Below, piece by piece: positions 32,499-43,696 of a stretch of DNA of 50,964 nt. This stretch comes from Paracoccaceae bacterium. GTDB lineage: Bacteria; Pseudomonadota; Alphaproteobacteria; Rhodobacterales; Rhodobacteraceae. The translations under genes and the position numbers were made by a program. Each line of letters begins with the position of its first letter. Positions within the stretch are counted from its first letter, which is position 1. The notes beneath the pieces were generated by a model. That model was not told the origin of the DNA. It was given only the letters and a program-made list of their open reading frames with translations, and made no database searches. The stretch lies in the NCBI GenBank assembly GCA_026419405.1, contig JANZZL010000131.1, forward strand, positions 1 to 50,964, written 5' to 3'.

Positions 32499-33893
32499 AT
32501 GTCGGGATCGGTGTTCGAGGGGCTGCTGGCGGAACTGGCCGCGCTGACGCCGGTCCGGCCGGTGGGCCGGGTCGAGGAGGTGGTCGGCAACCGCATCGTC
32601 ATCGGGGGGCTCGCCCGCACGGCCGCCCTTGGCGACACGGTGCGGATCCTGCTGCCCGCGGGCCGCACGCTGGGGGGCGAGGTGATCGCGCTGCGGGGCG
32701 GCAGCCTGTCCGTCCTGCCCGAGGGCTCGGCCGATGGCGTCCGGATCGGGGCGCCGGCGGAACTGACCGGGGCGGCCGCGCTCTTCCCGCACGACGGCTG
32801 GATCGGGCGGATCGTCGATCCCTACGGCCGTCCGCTCGACGGCCGCCCGCTGTTCCGCGGCCCCGAGGCCCGGCCGCTGCGCGCGCCGCCGCCACCCCCC
32901 GCCGAACGCCGGGCGATGGGCGAACGGCTGGCCACCGGGGTCGCGGTGTTCGACACGCTGCTGCCGATCGTGCGCGGGCAGCGCATCGGCCTGTTCGCCG
33001 GGTCGGGCGTGGGCAAGTCCACCCTGCTCGGCAAGCTGGCGCGCGGGCTCGATGCCGATGTCGTGGTGATTGCGCTGGTGGGCGAGCGCGGGCGCGAGCT
33101 GCGCGAGTTCGTCGAGCACGTCCTCGGCCCCGAAGGCATGGCGCGGGCGGTCGTCGTCACCGCCACGTCGGACCGCTCGCCGCTGGAACGCCGGCGCTGC
33201 GCGCTTGCCGCGATGACCGTGGCCGAGCATTTCCGCGATGCCGGACGGCACGTGCTCTTCCTCGCCGACTCGGTCACGCGATTCGCCGAGGCGCATCGCG
33301 AGATCGCGCTCGCCTCGGGCGAGACCGGCGCGCTCGGCGGCCATCCGCCCTCGCTCGCCCACCAGATCATGGCGCTGGCCGAGCGGGCCGGGCCCGGCGC
33401 GGGCGATCAGGGCGACATCACGGCGGTGTTCTCGGTTCTCGTCGCGGGCTCGGACATGGAGGAGCCGGTCGCCGACATCCTGCGCGGGGTGCTCGACGGG
33501 CATGTGGTGATGGACCGCGCGATCGCCGAGCGCGGGCGGTTCCCCGCGATCGACCTCCTGCGGTCGGTCTCGCGCGCGCTGCCCCGTGCGGCGAGCGACG
33601 AGGAAAACGCCATGATCGCGGCGGCGCGCCGGCTGCTCGGCGCCTACGACCGGGCCGAGATGATGATCCGGGCCGGACTCTACGCCAAGGGCTCCGACCC
33701 GGTGGTGGACGAGGCCATCCGGGTCTGGCCGGCGCTCGACGCCTTCCTGGCCGAGGACGCGCCGGGCGGCGTGGCGGCGAGCTTCGCCCGCCTGGCCGAG
33801 TGCCTCGAGCCGCGGGCCCCGACGCATCGGCCGGCGCCGCCCTTCCCCGCCGGGCCGGAGAACGGTCCAGCGCCCTTCAGCCTGGACACGTGA
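32499..33893 (+). CDS. fliI: Flagellum-specific export ATPase FliI
   Basis: A 464-aa ATPase related to the F1 beta subunit. Walker A GSGVGKST lies at residues 168-175, the catalytic region VGERGREL near 194-201, and Walker B HVLFLADSVTRFAEAHRE near 251-268. FliI energises loading of export substrates. The start ATG at 32499 has GGAGG at 32490-32494. It is transcribed alone, divergent from flgB. The usual neighbours fliJ and fliH are elsewhere. Confidence 0.96.
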   Translation: MSGSVFEGLLAELAALTPVRPVGRVEEVVGNRIVIGGLARTAALGDTVRILLPAGRTLGGEVIALRGGSLSVLPEGSADGVRIGAPAELTGAAALFPHDGWIGRIVDPYGRPLDGRPLFRGPEARPLRAPPPPPAERRAMGERLATGVAVFDTLLPIVRGQRIGLFAGSGVGKSTLLGKLARGLDADVVVIALVGERGRELREFVEHVLGPEGMARAVVVTATSDRSPLERRRCALAAMTVAEHFRDAGRHVLFLADSVTRFAEAHREIALASGETGALGGHPPSLAHQIMALAERAGPGAGDQGDITAVFSVLVAGSDMEEPVADILRGVLDGHVVMDRAIAERGRFPAIDLLRSVSRALPRAASDEENAMIAAARRLLGAYDRAEMMIRAGLYAKGSDPVVDEAIRVWPALDAFLAEDAPGGVAASFARLAECLEPRAPTHRPAPPFPAGPENGPAPFSLDT

Positions 33894-34022
33894 GGAACAC
33901 CCTGGGCCCCGGTCCGGGCCGGCCACGCGGCTTCCGAGACGGCCGGCGCCTCGCGGGATCTCGGCCGGACGTTGTGAGCCGGCCGGCGGCGCGCTATCAG
34001 GGCGGGCGTGGGGAGGAGCGGA

Positions 34023-36278
<2,256 letters not shown>

Positions 36279-36291
36279 CGCCGCGGCCGGG

Positions 36292-36321
36292 CGCGGTCGC
36301 CGGCGCCGGGCCCCGACCGCG
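36292..36321. terminator. Hairpin between convergent maeB and the M48 protease gene
   Basis: CGCGGTCG (36292-36299) pairs with CGACCGCG (36314-36321) around a 14-nt loop in the 51-bp convergent spacer. It could end transcription from both sides. There is no U tract. Confidence 0.45.
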
Positions 36322-36329
36322 GGGCACGG

Positions 36330-37376
36330 TCAGTCGCCCCCGATCAGTTCCCGGATCGCATCGCTGCGGGCCTGGCTCGCGGGGTGGGTCGAGAGCCACG
36401 AGGGGCCTTCGCCCGCGCGCGCGCCGATCGCGTCGAAGAAGGTGATCAGGCCGGCGGGGGCGAAGCCGGCCTTCGCCGCCAGCGCCACGCCGAAGGCGTC
36501 GGCCTCGGCCTCGCTCCGGCGCGAGAAGGGAAGCGAGAGCAGCACGTTGCCCTCCAGCACGATGTCCTCGACGATGGGCACGGTGTCGCCCGCCAGCAGC
36601 GCGACCAGCACCGCGATGCCGGCCGAGCGGTAGAGCTGCCTGAGCCCGTGCTGCGCGACGACATGCCCGATCTCGTGCGCAAGGACGCCCGCGAGCACGT
36701 CGTCGGACGGGAACATCGTCACGAGTTCGTCCGAGAGGATGACGGTCCCACCCGGCAGGGCCAGCGCATTCGGGCCCATGCCCGGCAACGCGCGGAACTC
36801 GAGCCGGAAATCGTGCGCCGCCCGCGTCTGCGGGTCGAGCTGAGCGAGCAGCCGCGCGAAGACAGCCTCGGCGCGCGCCCTCCCTGCCGGCGGAAGGGAC
36901 GTGGGTGCGGCAAGCGTGAGGTCGAGCGTGTCGCGCATGCCCGCGTCGATCGCGTCGATCGCGGCGGCGGGCGTCAGCGCCAGCGCAGCCGCCGCCATGA
37001 GATCGAGACCGTATCGCCAGAGCGCCCAGAGGATGCCGACGATCGCCAGGAGCACGAGGACGAGCCGCGGGCGGAAGCGCTCGGCGGCATGGACCAGCGA
37101 CCAGCCGTCGCGGCCGAAGGCCGACTCGACCGCCGCATGGTCGTCGGTCTCGAAGAGGGTTCCGTCGGGAAGCACGATCCGGCGCGCGGCCGCTCCGAGC
37201 CTCGGCTCGACCCTGAGCGCGGCGCGCGGGCATTCCCGCAGCCGCGCGCCGTCGTCGAGGACGAGCGCGGCGGTATCCGGCGAGAGGTGCAGTGCCGCGG
37301 CATGGACGCGCGAGCTGCCCGCCGGGATCGCCCGGCCCCGGAGGCTCGCCCGGTCAGCTCGCCCGCCCTCGCCCAT
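36330..37376 (-). CDS. M48-family membrane metalloprotease
   Basis: A 348-aa protein. The zinc motif HEIGH lies at residues 234-238 with the third ligand in SEAEAD, as in M48 peptidases (HtpX/Oma1/BepA type). A hydrophobic segment lies near residues 104-122 and a second near 126-142. The N-terminal 90 residues form a small beta-rich region of unknown role. It lies 12 bp downstream of the yjgN/DUF898 gene on the same strand, a pairing common in proteobacteria. It probably handles envelope protein quality control; the substrate is unknown. Confidence 0.85.
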   Translation of the reverse strand: MGEGGRADRASLRGRAIPAGSSRVHAAALHLSPDTAALVLDDGARLRECPRAALRVEPRLGAAARRIVLPDGTLFETDDHAAVESAFGRDGWSLVHAAERFRPRLVLVLLAIVGILWALWRYGLDLMAAAALALTPAAAIDAIDAGMRDTLDLTLAAPTSLPPAGRARAEAVFARLLAQLDPQTRAAHDFRLEFRALPGMGPNALALPGGTVILSDELVTMFPSDDVLAGVLAHEIGHVVAQHGLRQLYRSAGIAVLVALLAGDTVPIVEDIVLEGNVLLSLPFSRRSEAEADAFGVALAAKAGFAPAGLITFFDAIGARAGEGPSWLSTHPASQARSDAIRELIGGD

Positions 37377-37388
37377 CGCCGGCCGGGA

Positions 37389-38453
37389 TCACACCGGAAT
37401 GCCGATGTCGATCCCCTCGATGTCGGCATAGGCATCGCCCAGCGCCGAGGTTCGCGCCGGAAGCGTGCCGATGAAGTCGTCGAGCGAGCCGCCCGGGATC
37501 AGTCGGGAATGCGCGGCGTAGTAGCGCGCAAGCCGGATCTGCGCCCAGGGCATCATCAGCCCGAGCGTCAGGATCACGACGACCGCATTCGACACCGCGA
37601 TCCAGATCAGCGTCAGCGGCTGCACGTCGGAATGGAAGCGGTGCCGCCCGTCGAGCGTGGTGCCGTTGAACACGGTGTTGCGGACGAAGGCGCCGTAGAT
37701 CACGCCCGCAGGCAGGATCCCGAGGAAGAGGAAGGCGTAGACGCCCGCCAGCAGCCGCGCCGCGGCCGCCGGGTCGCGCTCGAACGCGGCCGGGTCGCCG
37801 AAGCTCGCCGTCACCGCGCCGATGCTGGGGCCCAGGGTGAAGAGGGCGACGAGCACGGCCCATCCCAGCGCCGAGAAGAGCGCCGCGTAGAAGCCGCCCA
37901 CGGGAGCATCGAACGAGAACGGCGCCGCCCCGAGGCGGTGATTGCCGACCACGAAGCGGCGCCGCGCGCGGTCGGCGAAGGGAAAGGCGAGGTAGAGCGT
38001 GAAGGCCGCAAGCAGCGGGTAGAGCAGGAAGGTCAGGAACGCCCCGAGCGGCCGGCCGTCGAAGCCGAAGCGGACGTTGGCCTAGCTCGACATGGCGGCG
38101 TTGAACCTCAGCGCGGCGACGAAAAGCCACGGCAGCGCGACCAGCAGCGCCAGGATCACCAGCAGACCGGTCGCCGGAATCGCGCTGGCGAGCGAGACGA
38201 TCACGAGGCCGAGGATGACGATGATCCGGCCGATCAGGATCTGGAGGCCGGTCGCGTGGTAGTCGAAGTTGCGGCCCGCCACATAGGTATTCTGGTAGAA
38301 GTACTTCCGCGTGCGCACCTTGGCCCAGGCGGAGTAGATGCCGAGCGTCAGGATCGAGAGCAGCAGGTTCACGATCCAGATGCCGAACCATTCCCCCGTG
38401 CGGCCGCGGAACTCGAAGGGAACCGGCCGGCCGGTCAGCGCATCGTGGTCCAT
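37389..38453 (-). pseudogene. YjgN/DUF898 membrane protein gene interrupted by an in-frame TAG
   Basis: Two open segments of the same frame form one DUF898 protein: residues 1-123 (start ATG 38453, FEFRGRTGEWFGIWIVNLLLS) and a continuation after the TAG at 38084-38082. The second part resumes at once with ANVRFGFDG and the helices of the family (full length would be 354 aa). Family members commonly have Tyr before this RFGFDG segment, so a single change from TAC or TAT to TAG explains the break. No frameshift is present and the downstream half is intact, so the mutation is recent, a sequencing error, or read through. An internal restart at 37952 would give a 187-aa fragment. Confidence 0.8.
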
Positions 38454-38578
38454 CGCTCCTGTCCCCCTGTTCGGCGGCCGCCCGCGCGCCCTGCGCCTAT
38501 ACCCAGATTGCGGCGGCTTTGCCGCAGGATTATGGCAGGCGCAGCAGGAACGGACGGGGCCAGGGCCGGAGGAGAGCG

Positions 38579-39493
38579 ATGTCGCAGGTCAGCACGCATC
38601 AGGCCGAGGAGGACGAGCGCAACGAGTCGATCCTGATCTGGGTGAACGGGGCGCTGAAGCCGCGGGCCGAGGCCGTGGTCTCGGTCTACGATTCGGGCTT
38701 CATGCTGGGCGATGGCGTCTGGGAGGGGATCCGCCTCTACGACGGGCGCTGGGCCTTCCTCGACGAACACATCGAGCGGCTGTTCGAGGCGGCGAAGGCG
38801 ATCGACCTCGACATCGGGCGCAGCCCCGAGGAGGTGAAGGCCGCGCTGCTCGAGACCCAGGCCGCGAACGGCATGCACACCGACGCGCATGCCCGGCTGA
38901 TGGTGACGCGCGGGGTCAAGACGCGGCCGTTCCAGCACCCGGGCTTCAGCCGATCGGGCCCGACCATGGTCATCATCATGGAGCATTCCCGCCCGAAGCT
39001 GCCGCGCCCGATCCGGCTGGCGACCGTGCCCAACATCCGCGGCCTGCCGATGAGCCAGGACCCCAAGCTCAACTCGCACTCGAAGCTCAACTGCATCCTC
39101 GCCTGCATCGCCGCCGAGAAGGCCGGCGCGGACGAGGCGCTGATGCTCGATGTCCACGGCTTCGTGAACACGACCAATGCCTGCAACTTCTTCATCGTGC
39201 GCAAGGGCGAGGTCTGGACCTCGACCGGCGACTACTGCCTGCCGGGCATCACCCGCCGCAAGGTGCTGGAGCTCTGCCGCGCGAACGGCATCCCGGCCTA
39301 CGAGCGGAACTTCGGCCTGCTCGAGACCTACTCGGCCGACGAGGCCTTCCTGACCGGCACCTTCGGCGCGCAGACGCCGGTGGGCATGATCGACGGGCGG
39401 GTGATCGGCAACGGGCAGATGGGTCCGGTGACCGAGCGCATCCGGGCGCTCTACAAGGCGCTGGTCTCGGCACCGCCGGCACCGGGCAGGTAG
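38579..39493 (+). CDS. Class IV (BCAT/D-amino acid transaminase-fold) aminotransferase, atypical active-site loop
   Basis: A 304-aa PLP enzyme of fold type IV (SVYDSGFMLGDGVWEGIRLYDGR at 35-57 is the family start). The candidate Schiff-base lysine is Lys163 or Lys169. In most family members the cofactor loop reads V-T-E-G-x-x-x-N; here it is V196-N-T-T-N-A-C-N, so the Glu that normally contacts the pyridine nitrogen is Thr198. The substrate cannot be named from sequence. The ATG at 38579 follows GGAGGAG. It stands alone between the yjgN remnant and the DUF2853 gene. Confidence 0.8.
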   Translation: MSQVSTHQAEEDERNESILIWVNGALKPRAEAVVSVYDSGFMLGDGVWEGIRLYDGRWAFLDEHIERLFEAAKAIDLDIGRSPEEVKAALLETQAANGMHTDAHARLMVTRGVKTRPFQHPGFSRSGPTMVIIMEHSRPKLPRPIRLATVPNIRGLPMSQDPKLNSHSKLNCILACIAAEKAGADEALMLDVHGFVNTTNACNFFIVRKGEVWTSTGDYCLPGITRRKVLELCRANGIPAYERNFGLLETYSADEAFLTGTFGAQTPVGMIDGRVIGNGQMGPVTERIRALYKALVSAPPAPGR

Positions 39494-39533
39494 CGGGCCG
39501 AGCGCATGGCGACAGCGGGCCGCGGGCATCGCG

Positions 39534-39549
39534 GCGCCCTCGGGGGCGC
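39534..39549 (+). terminator. Short GC hairpin after the aminotransferase gene
   Basis: GCGCCC (39534-39539) pairs with GGGCGC (39544-39549) around the tetraloop TCGG, 40 nt after the stop. It is a weak candidate with no U tract. Confidence 0.3.
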
Positions 39550-39584
39550 GCCGGGGCGCGGCGGGCCAGGCAGCACGGGTTCGG

Positions 39585-39690
39585 GAAAAGACTGGAGGGC
39601 CCCGACCCCCCGGGACCCTCCACCACCCCACGTGTCCCCCAACGGGTGCACCACACGTGATCTCTGAAGGCCCCGGTCGTCCTGACCGTT
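39585..39690 (-). ncRNA. Candidate small RNA in a convergent spacer, minus strand
   Basis: Read on the minus strand: -35 TTGCCC (39725-39720), 17-bp spacer, -10 TAGCTT (39702-39697), then a purine start near 39690. The expected RNA holds three hairpins. CGGTC/GACCG lies at 39688-39674, and ACGTG(T) arms of 7 bp at 39659-39653 and 39635-39629 (CACGTGT/ACACGTG). A terminator stem, GGAGGGTCCC with GGGGCCCTCC (one mismatch), lies at 39621-39594 and is followed by AGTCTTTTC. The 311-bp spacer 39494-39804 has no protein gene. The same sequence could instead be a long 3' end of the DUF2853 transcript. The RNA matches no family I can name. Confidence 0.45.
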
Positions 39691-39735
39691 GCAGAGAAGC
39701 TACCCACCCGGCCGATTCCGGGCAAATGGAAACCC

Positions 39736-39749
39736 CGGAGAATTCTCCG
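39736..39749 (-). terminator. Palindromic hairpin after the DUF2853 gene
   Basis: CGGAGAATTCTCCG is a perfect 14-bp palindrome, 55 bp past the DUF2853 stop on the minus strand, followed by GGGTTTCCATTT. It can fold with an AATT loop and a modest T-rich tail, so it is a likely weak intrinsic terminator. Confidence 0.45.
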
Positions 39750-39804
39750 AGAAGTCGCCGGAAGGCAGCGGGCGAACCCCGCGGCCTCCCCGGCGCAGGC
39801 GGGA

Positions 39805-40146
39805 TCAGGCGTAGACCTTCTCCTTCCTGAAGTGCTTCACCAGCATGTAGTAGACGACCGCGCGATACTTGTTGCGCTCGGACCTGCCGTAGGTCTCGAT
39901 CGCCGAGTTGATCGCCGCCATCAGTTCGGGCCCGTCCTTCAGGCCGAGCTTCTTGATCAGGAAGTTCTTCTTCACGGTCTCGAGCTCCTTGGGCTGCGAG
40001 GCCGCGATGGTCTCGGAGTCCGGGCTGTAGATCGACGGGCCGCAGCCGATCGTCACCTTCGTCAGCAGAGCCATGTCGGGCTCCATCTTGCACTTGTTCT
40101 TCAGGTCCGCGGCATATTTCGCGATCAGCTCGTCGCGCTTGCTCAT
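39805..40146 (-). CDS. DUF2853 family protein
   Basis: A 113-aa soluble protein with a Lys-rich N-terminus (KRDELIAKYAADLKNKC), a central VTIGCGPSIYSPDSETIA and C-terminal SERNKYRAVVYYMLVKHF, all matching the DUF2853 family, whose function is unknown. The ATG at 40146 has GGGAGGAG upstream. Its base composition is less extreme than its neighbours, as expected for a conserved Lys-rich protein. Confidence 0.8.
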   Translation of the reverse strand: MSKRDELIAKYAADLKNKCKMEPDMALLTKVTIGCGPSIYSPDSETIAASQPKELETVKKNFLIKKLGLKDGPELMAAINSAIETYGRSERNKYRAVVYYMLVKHFRKEKVYA

Positions 40147-40305
40147 CTCGGCACTCCTCCCTTTTCGCGCAATCTCACGCACCGCCCCCGGTCCCGGCTG
40201 GCGGCGCAAGGATAGGTGCGCGCCGCTGGAGCACAAAGCGCGAAACCGTGCCGCCGCCCGGAACGGCGAAGAACGGCATCCGGCCGTTGCCGGCGCGCAA
40301 CCGTT

Positions 40306-40369
40306 CCGGCGGGCGGCGAGGGATCTCCGCCCGCCGGTGCCCTGGGCCGGGCGCGATGGCGCCCGGCCC
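40306..40369 (-). terminator. Two consecutive perfect 11-bp hairpins after the PepSY gene
   Basis: The nearer stem is 40344-40354 with 40359-40369 (GGGCCGGGCGC/GCGCCCGGCCC, 4-nt loop). The farther one is 40306-40316 with 40327-40337 (CCGGCGGGCGG/CCGCCCGCCGG, 10-nt loop). Both lie just past the PepSY stop on the minus strand and before the DUF2853 start. Neither has a U tract. Confidence 0.6.
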
Positions 40370-40376
40370 GGCGGCC

Positions 40377-41789
40377 TCACGACAGCGCGCGCTTCAGCGC
40401 GGGCAGCCGCGACAGGAGGATCAGGTCGAGCGCCAGCACCGCGAGCAGCGTCAGCCCCAGAAGCGGGAACGCCATCGACATCAGCACGGCGATCAGCACC
40501 ACGCCCCGGGCGAGCGGCACGTCCTGCGGCAGGGGCGGCGCGGCCAGACGGCCTGCCCGCTCGGGCCGCCGCTTCCACCACATGACCGCACCCGAGACGC
40601 AGGCAAGCACCACGGCAAGGCAGAAGAGCGCGTTGAGCGCGAAGTTCGCCAGGCCGACCTGCCCCTCGTGCAGCGCGATCCCCACCGCCATGGCCTTCGC
40701 CGCGGGGGCGTAGTCCGCATAGCGCACGTCGGCCAGGATCCGCCCGGTATACTGATCGACGTGCAGCGTGCGGTCCTGCGTCGGCGGGGCGCCGTCGTAG
40801 CTCATCGAGTTCTGCGAGATGGTCCAGACACCGGTCCCGTCCTTCGGCGCCCCCACCCGGAAGCGCCCCGCGATGCCCACGGCCCGGGCGATCCGCTCCA
40901 TCGCGGCAAGGTCGATCGGCGTGCCCTCGGGAAGGATCGCGGCGCCGGCCGCCGACCCCGACTGCGGCAGCGGCGTCTGCTCGAGCCCCCAGGGCACCTG
41001 CTTGCCGCCGCTGCCGTTCAGGCTGAGATGCGTGGCATCGGACAGCGGCACCGCCTCCCATTTCTCGGCCGGGAAGGTGGACCACGCCTGAACGAAGCGC
41101 TCGCCCCAGATCCCGGTCCAGGCAAGCCCGGTGATCAGGAAGAAGGCGAGGACGAGCGAGATCCATGTCCCGATCGTGCGGTGCAGCGACTTCCAGAGGC
41201 TGCGCCCGCGCAGCGAGAAGTCGGGGATCAGCATCTCGCGCCAGCCGCCGTCCCGCCGCGGCCAGGCGAGATAGAGCCCGGTCACGATCATCAGCAGGCC
41301 GAGGCCCGAGGCGATCTCGATCAGCCGGTCGCCGGTATCGCCGAGCAGCAGCGTGCCGTGGATCCGCTCGAGGAAGAGGTTCCAGGTCTCGCCGGCAACG
41401 GTCCGGCGCAGCACCTCGCCGGTGTAGGGGTCGAGCGCGACGACGACGCCCGCCTGCCCGTCGGCAACCTGGAACAGCGCGGGGTTCCGGGGCGTGTAGG
41501 GCGCGATGTATTCGACGACCCCCACGGCTCCGGGAACGGCAGCCTGCGCCGCCGCCGCCTGCTCGGCCAGCGGCAGGGCCGCGCCGGCCGGCGTGACGGC
41601 GAGGCGCTCGCCGTATTCGGGCAGATAGGTGGTGAAGAGCATCATGAAGAAGCCGGTGACGGCCAGCATGAGCAGGAAGGGAAGGACGAAGAGCCCGGCA
41701 TAGAAGTGCCAGCGCCAGGCGGCGAAGTAGAGCCGGTCGATGCCGGCAGGGGCCGGCGACGCGGCCGGATGGTGGATCGTGTCTGTCAT
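40377..41789 (-). CDS. PepSY-associated transmembrane protein
   Basis: A 470-aa inner-membrane protein with four main helix groups: near residues 24-52 (HFYAGLFVLPFLLMLAVTGFFMML), 160-176 (ASGLGLLMIVTGLYLAWPRR), 205-228, and several at the C-terminus. The order RWHFYAG, ERIHGTLLLG, LHRTIGTW and a late IALHEGQVGLANF is that of PepSY-associated TM proteins, often linked to iron or siderophore handling or to electron transfer. Here the next gene upstream is DUF2946-like. The exact substrate is not visible. Confidence 0.85.
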   Translation of the reverse strand: MTDTIHHPAASPAPAGIDRLYFAAWRWHFYAGLFVLPFLLMLAVTGFFMMLFTTYLPEYGERLAVTPAGAALPLAEQAAAAQAAVPGAVGVVEYIAPYTPRNPALFQVADGQAGVVVALDPYTGEVLRRTVAGETWNLFLERIHGTLLLGDTGDRLIEIASGLGLLMIVTGLYLAWPRRDGGWREMLIPDFSLRGRSLWKSLHRTIGTWISLVLAFFLITGLAWTGIWGERFVQAWSTFPAEKWEAVPLSDATHLSLNGSGGKQVPWGLEQTPLPQSGSAAGAAILPEGTPIDLAAMERIARAVGIAGRFRVGAPKDGTGVWTISQNSMSYDGAPPTQDRTLHVDQYTGRILADVRYADYAPAAKAMAVGIALHEGQVGLANFALNALFCLAVVLACVSGAVMWWKRRPERAGRLAAPPLPQDVPLARGVVLIAVLMSMAFPLLGLTLLAVLALDLILLSRLPALKRALS

Positions 41790-41843
41790 GGAAACGCTCG
41801 TTCGGACGTGTGCACCAAGGCCGCGCCGAAGCGGCGCGGCGGC

Positions 41844-42206
41844 TCAGGACGTTGCGAACGGCGCGCCCGGCGGTCCCCGGGCGGGCGGCGCCTGGGCCGG
41901 ATGCCGGCTCGCGGCCGGCGCCGGCGCGGCGGGGGCGGCGAGCGCCACCGGGGGCTCGCAGGGGATCGCGGCGCCGGCGGGGGCCGACGGCGTCAGCGCA
42001 TGGGCGAGGATGCAGGCAAGACAGGTGCGGTCGTGTCCGTCATCCTGCCCCGGCATGCCGGTGCAGATCGCCCCGTCGCCGAAGACCGCGGTGAAGGCAC
42101 GTGCCGCCTGATCGCGCTCGGGCGCGGGCGGCACGGCAAGCAGCGCCGCGACGATCGCGAGCGCCGCAAGGGCGCGGGCGAACAGCAGGGAGGCACCGCG
42201 AGACAT
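41844..42206 (-). CDS. DUF2946-like small secreted protein
   Basis: A 120-aa protein with an N-terminal signal or membrane segment (ALAALAIVAALLAVPPAP), a cysteine-containing centre (ICTGMPG, then CLACILAHA) and a Pro/Ala tail. The C-x-x-C-x-x-x-H pattern near residue 75 resembles DUF2946 proteins, often found next to metal-related genes. It is upstream of the PepSY gene on the same strand, 54 bp away, so the two may act together in metal handling. The family call is tentative. Confidence 0.6.
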   Translation of the reverse strand: MSRGASLLFARALAALAIVAALLAVPPAPERDQAARAFTAVFGDGAICTGMPGQDDGHDRTCLACILAHALTPSAPAGAAIPCEPPVALAAPAAPAPAASRHPAQAPPARGPPGAPFATS

Positions 42207-42261
42207 GGATCGAGGATAGTCCCGCCCGCCTGCGCCTGTCATGCGCCTCGTCCCGCGGCGG

Positions 42262-43668
42262 TCAGTAGCGGTAGTGGTCGGGCTTGAAGGGCCCGTTCAC
42301 CGGCACGCCGATGTACTCGGCCTGCTCGGGCCTCAGTTCGGTCAGTTTCGCGCCGATCCTGGCCAGATGCAGCCGCGCCACCTTCTCGTCGAGGTGCTTG
42401 GGCAGGACGTAGACGCGGTTCTCGTACTGGTCGCCGCGGGTCCAGAGCTCGATCTGGGCGAGGACCTGGTTGCTGAAGCTCGCCGACATCACGAACGAGG
42501 GATGGCCGGTGGCGTTGCCGAGGTTGAGCAGGCGCCCTTCGGACAGCAGGATGATCCGGTTGCCCGAGGGCATCTCGATCAGGTCCACCTGGTCCTTGAT
42601 GTTGGTCCACTTGTGGTTGCGCAGCGCGGCGACCTGGATCTCGTTGTCGAAGTGGCCGATGTTGCCGACGATCGCCATGTCCTTCATCTCGCGCATGTGC
42701 TCGATGCGGATCACGTCGCGGTTCCCGGTGGCGGTGATGAAGATGTCGGCGGTCTTCACCACGTCCTCGAGCGTGGTCACCTGATAGCCGTCCATGGCGG
42801 CCTGGAGCGCGCAGATCGGGTCGGTCTCGGTGACGACGACCCGCGCGCCGGCGCCGCGCAGGCTGGCGGCCGAGCCCTTGCCCACGTCGCCGTAACCGCA
42901 GACCACCGCGACCTTGCCGGCGATCATCGTGTCGGTCGCCCGGCGGATGCCGTCCACCAGCGATTCCCGGCAGCCGTACTTGTTGTCGAACTTCGACTTG
43001 GTGACGCTGTCGTTCACGTTGAAGGCCGGAAACGGCAGGTGCCCCTTCTCCATCATCTTGTAGAGCCGGTGGACGCCCGTGGTCGTCTCCTCGGAGACGC
43101 CGCGGATCATCCGGCGCTGGCGCACGAACCAGCCGGGCGTCGCCGCCATGCGCTCGCGGATCTGGGCGAAGAGGCATTCCTCCTCCTCGTTGCCGGGATG
43201 GGCGATCAGGTCGGTCTCGCCCTCCTCGACGCGCGCGCCCATCAGGATGTAGAGCGTCGCGTCGCCGCCGTCGTCGAGGATCATGTTGGCCCCGCCCTCG
43301 GGGAACTGGAAGATCGCGTCGGTATAGGCCCAGTAGTCCCGCAGCGTCTCGCCCTTGACCGCGAAGACGGGCGTTCCGCCTGCGGCGATGGCCGCCGCGG
43401 CGTGATCCTGGGTGGAGAAGATGTTGCACGAGGCCCAGCGCACCTGGGCACCGAGCGCCTTCAGCGTCTCGATCAGCACCGCCGTCTGGATCGTCATGTG
43501 CAGCGATCCCGCGATGCGCGCGCCCCGGAGCGGCTGCGTCGGTCCGAACTCCTCGCGCAGCGCCATCAGGCCCGGCATCTCGGTCTCGGCGATGGCGATC
43601 TCCTTGCGGCCGAACTCGGCCAGCGCGATGTCCTTCACGACGTAGTCGGTCTGGCGGGTGTCGGGCAC
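42262..43668 (-). CDS. ahcY: S-adenosylhomocysteinase
   Basis: A 468-aa enzyme that splits S-adenosylhomocysteine to adenosine and homocysteine, keeping methylation going. Conserved blocks are [41 protein letters not shown], the NAD motif [15 protein letters not shown], and [11 protein letters not shown], ending [12 protein letters not shown] 43668 is chosen as start because AAGGAG lies seven bases upstream. The alternative ATG at 43701 falls inside a good -10 element. In Rhodobacter capsulatus ahcY lies near hvrB and the reg genes, as it does here. Confidence 0.95.
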   Translation of the reverse strand: MPDTRQTDYVVKDIALAEFGRKEIAIAETEMPGLMALREEFGPTQPLRGARIAGSLHMTIQTAVLIETLKALGAQVRWASCNIFSTQDHAAAAIAAGGTPVFAVKGETLRDYWAYTDAIFQFPEGGANMILDDGGDATLYILMGARVEEGETDLIAHPGNEEEECLFAQIRERMAATPGWFVRQRRMIRGVSEETTTGVHRLYKMMEKGHLPFPAFNVNDSVTKSKFDNKYGCRESLVDGIRRATDTMIAGKVAVVCGYGDVGKGSAASLRGAGARVVVTETDPICALQAAMDGYQVTTLEDVVKTADIFITATGNRDVIRIEHMREMKDMAIVGNIGHFDNEIQVAALRNHKWTNIKDQVDLIEMPSGNRIILLSEGRLLNLGNATGHPSFVMSASFSNQVLAQIELWTRGDQYENRVYVLPKHLDEKVARLHLARIGAKLTELRPEQAEYIGVPVNGPFKPDHYRY

Positions 43669-43696
43669 GGGGACGCTCCTTCGGGTTGCGGCTGTG

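Noticed and set aside
39451-39654. 67-aa minus-strand frame in the aminotransferase-DUF2853 spacer
   Set aside because: It overlaps the aminotransferase end and the RNA hairpins, and has no good ribosome site; the structured-RNA reading explains the conserved inverted repeats better.
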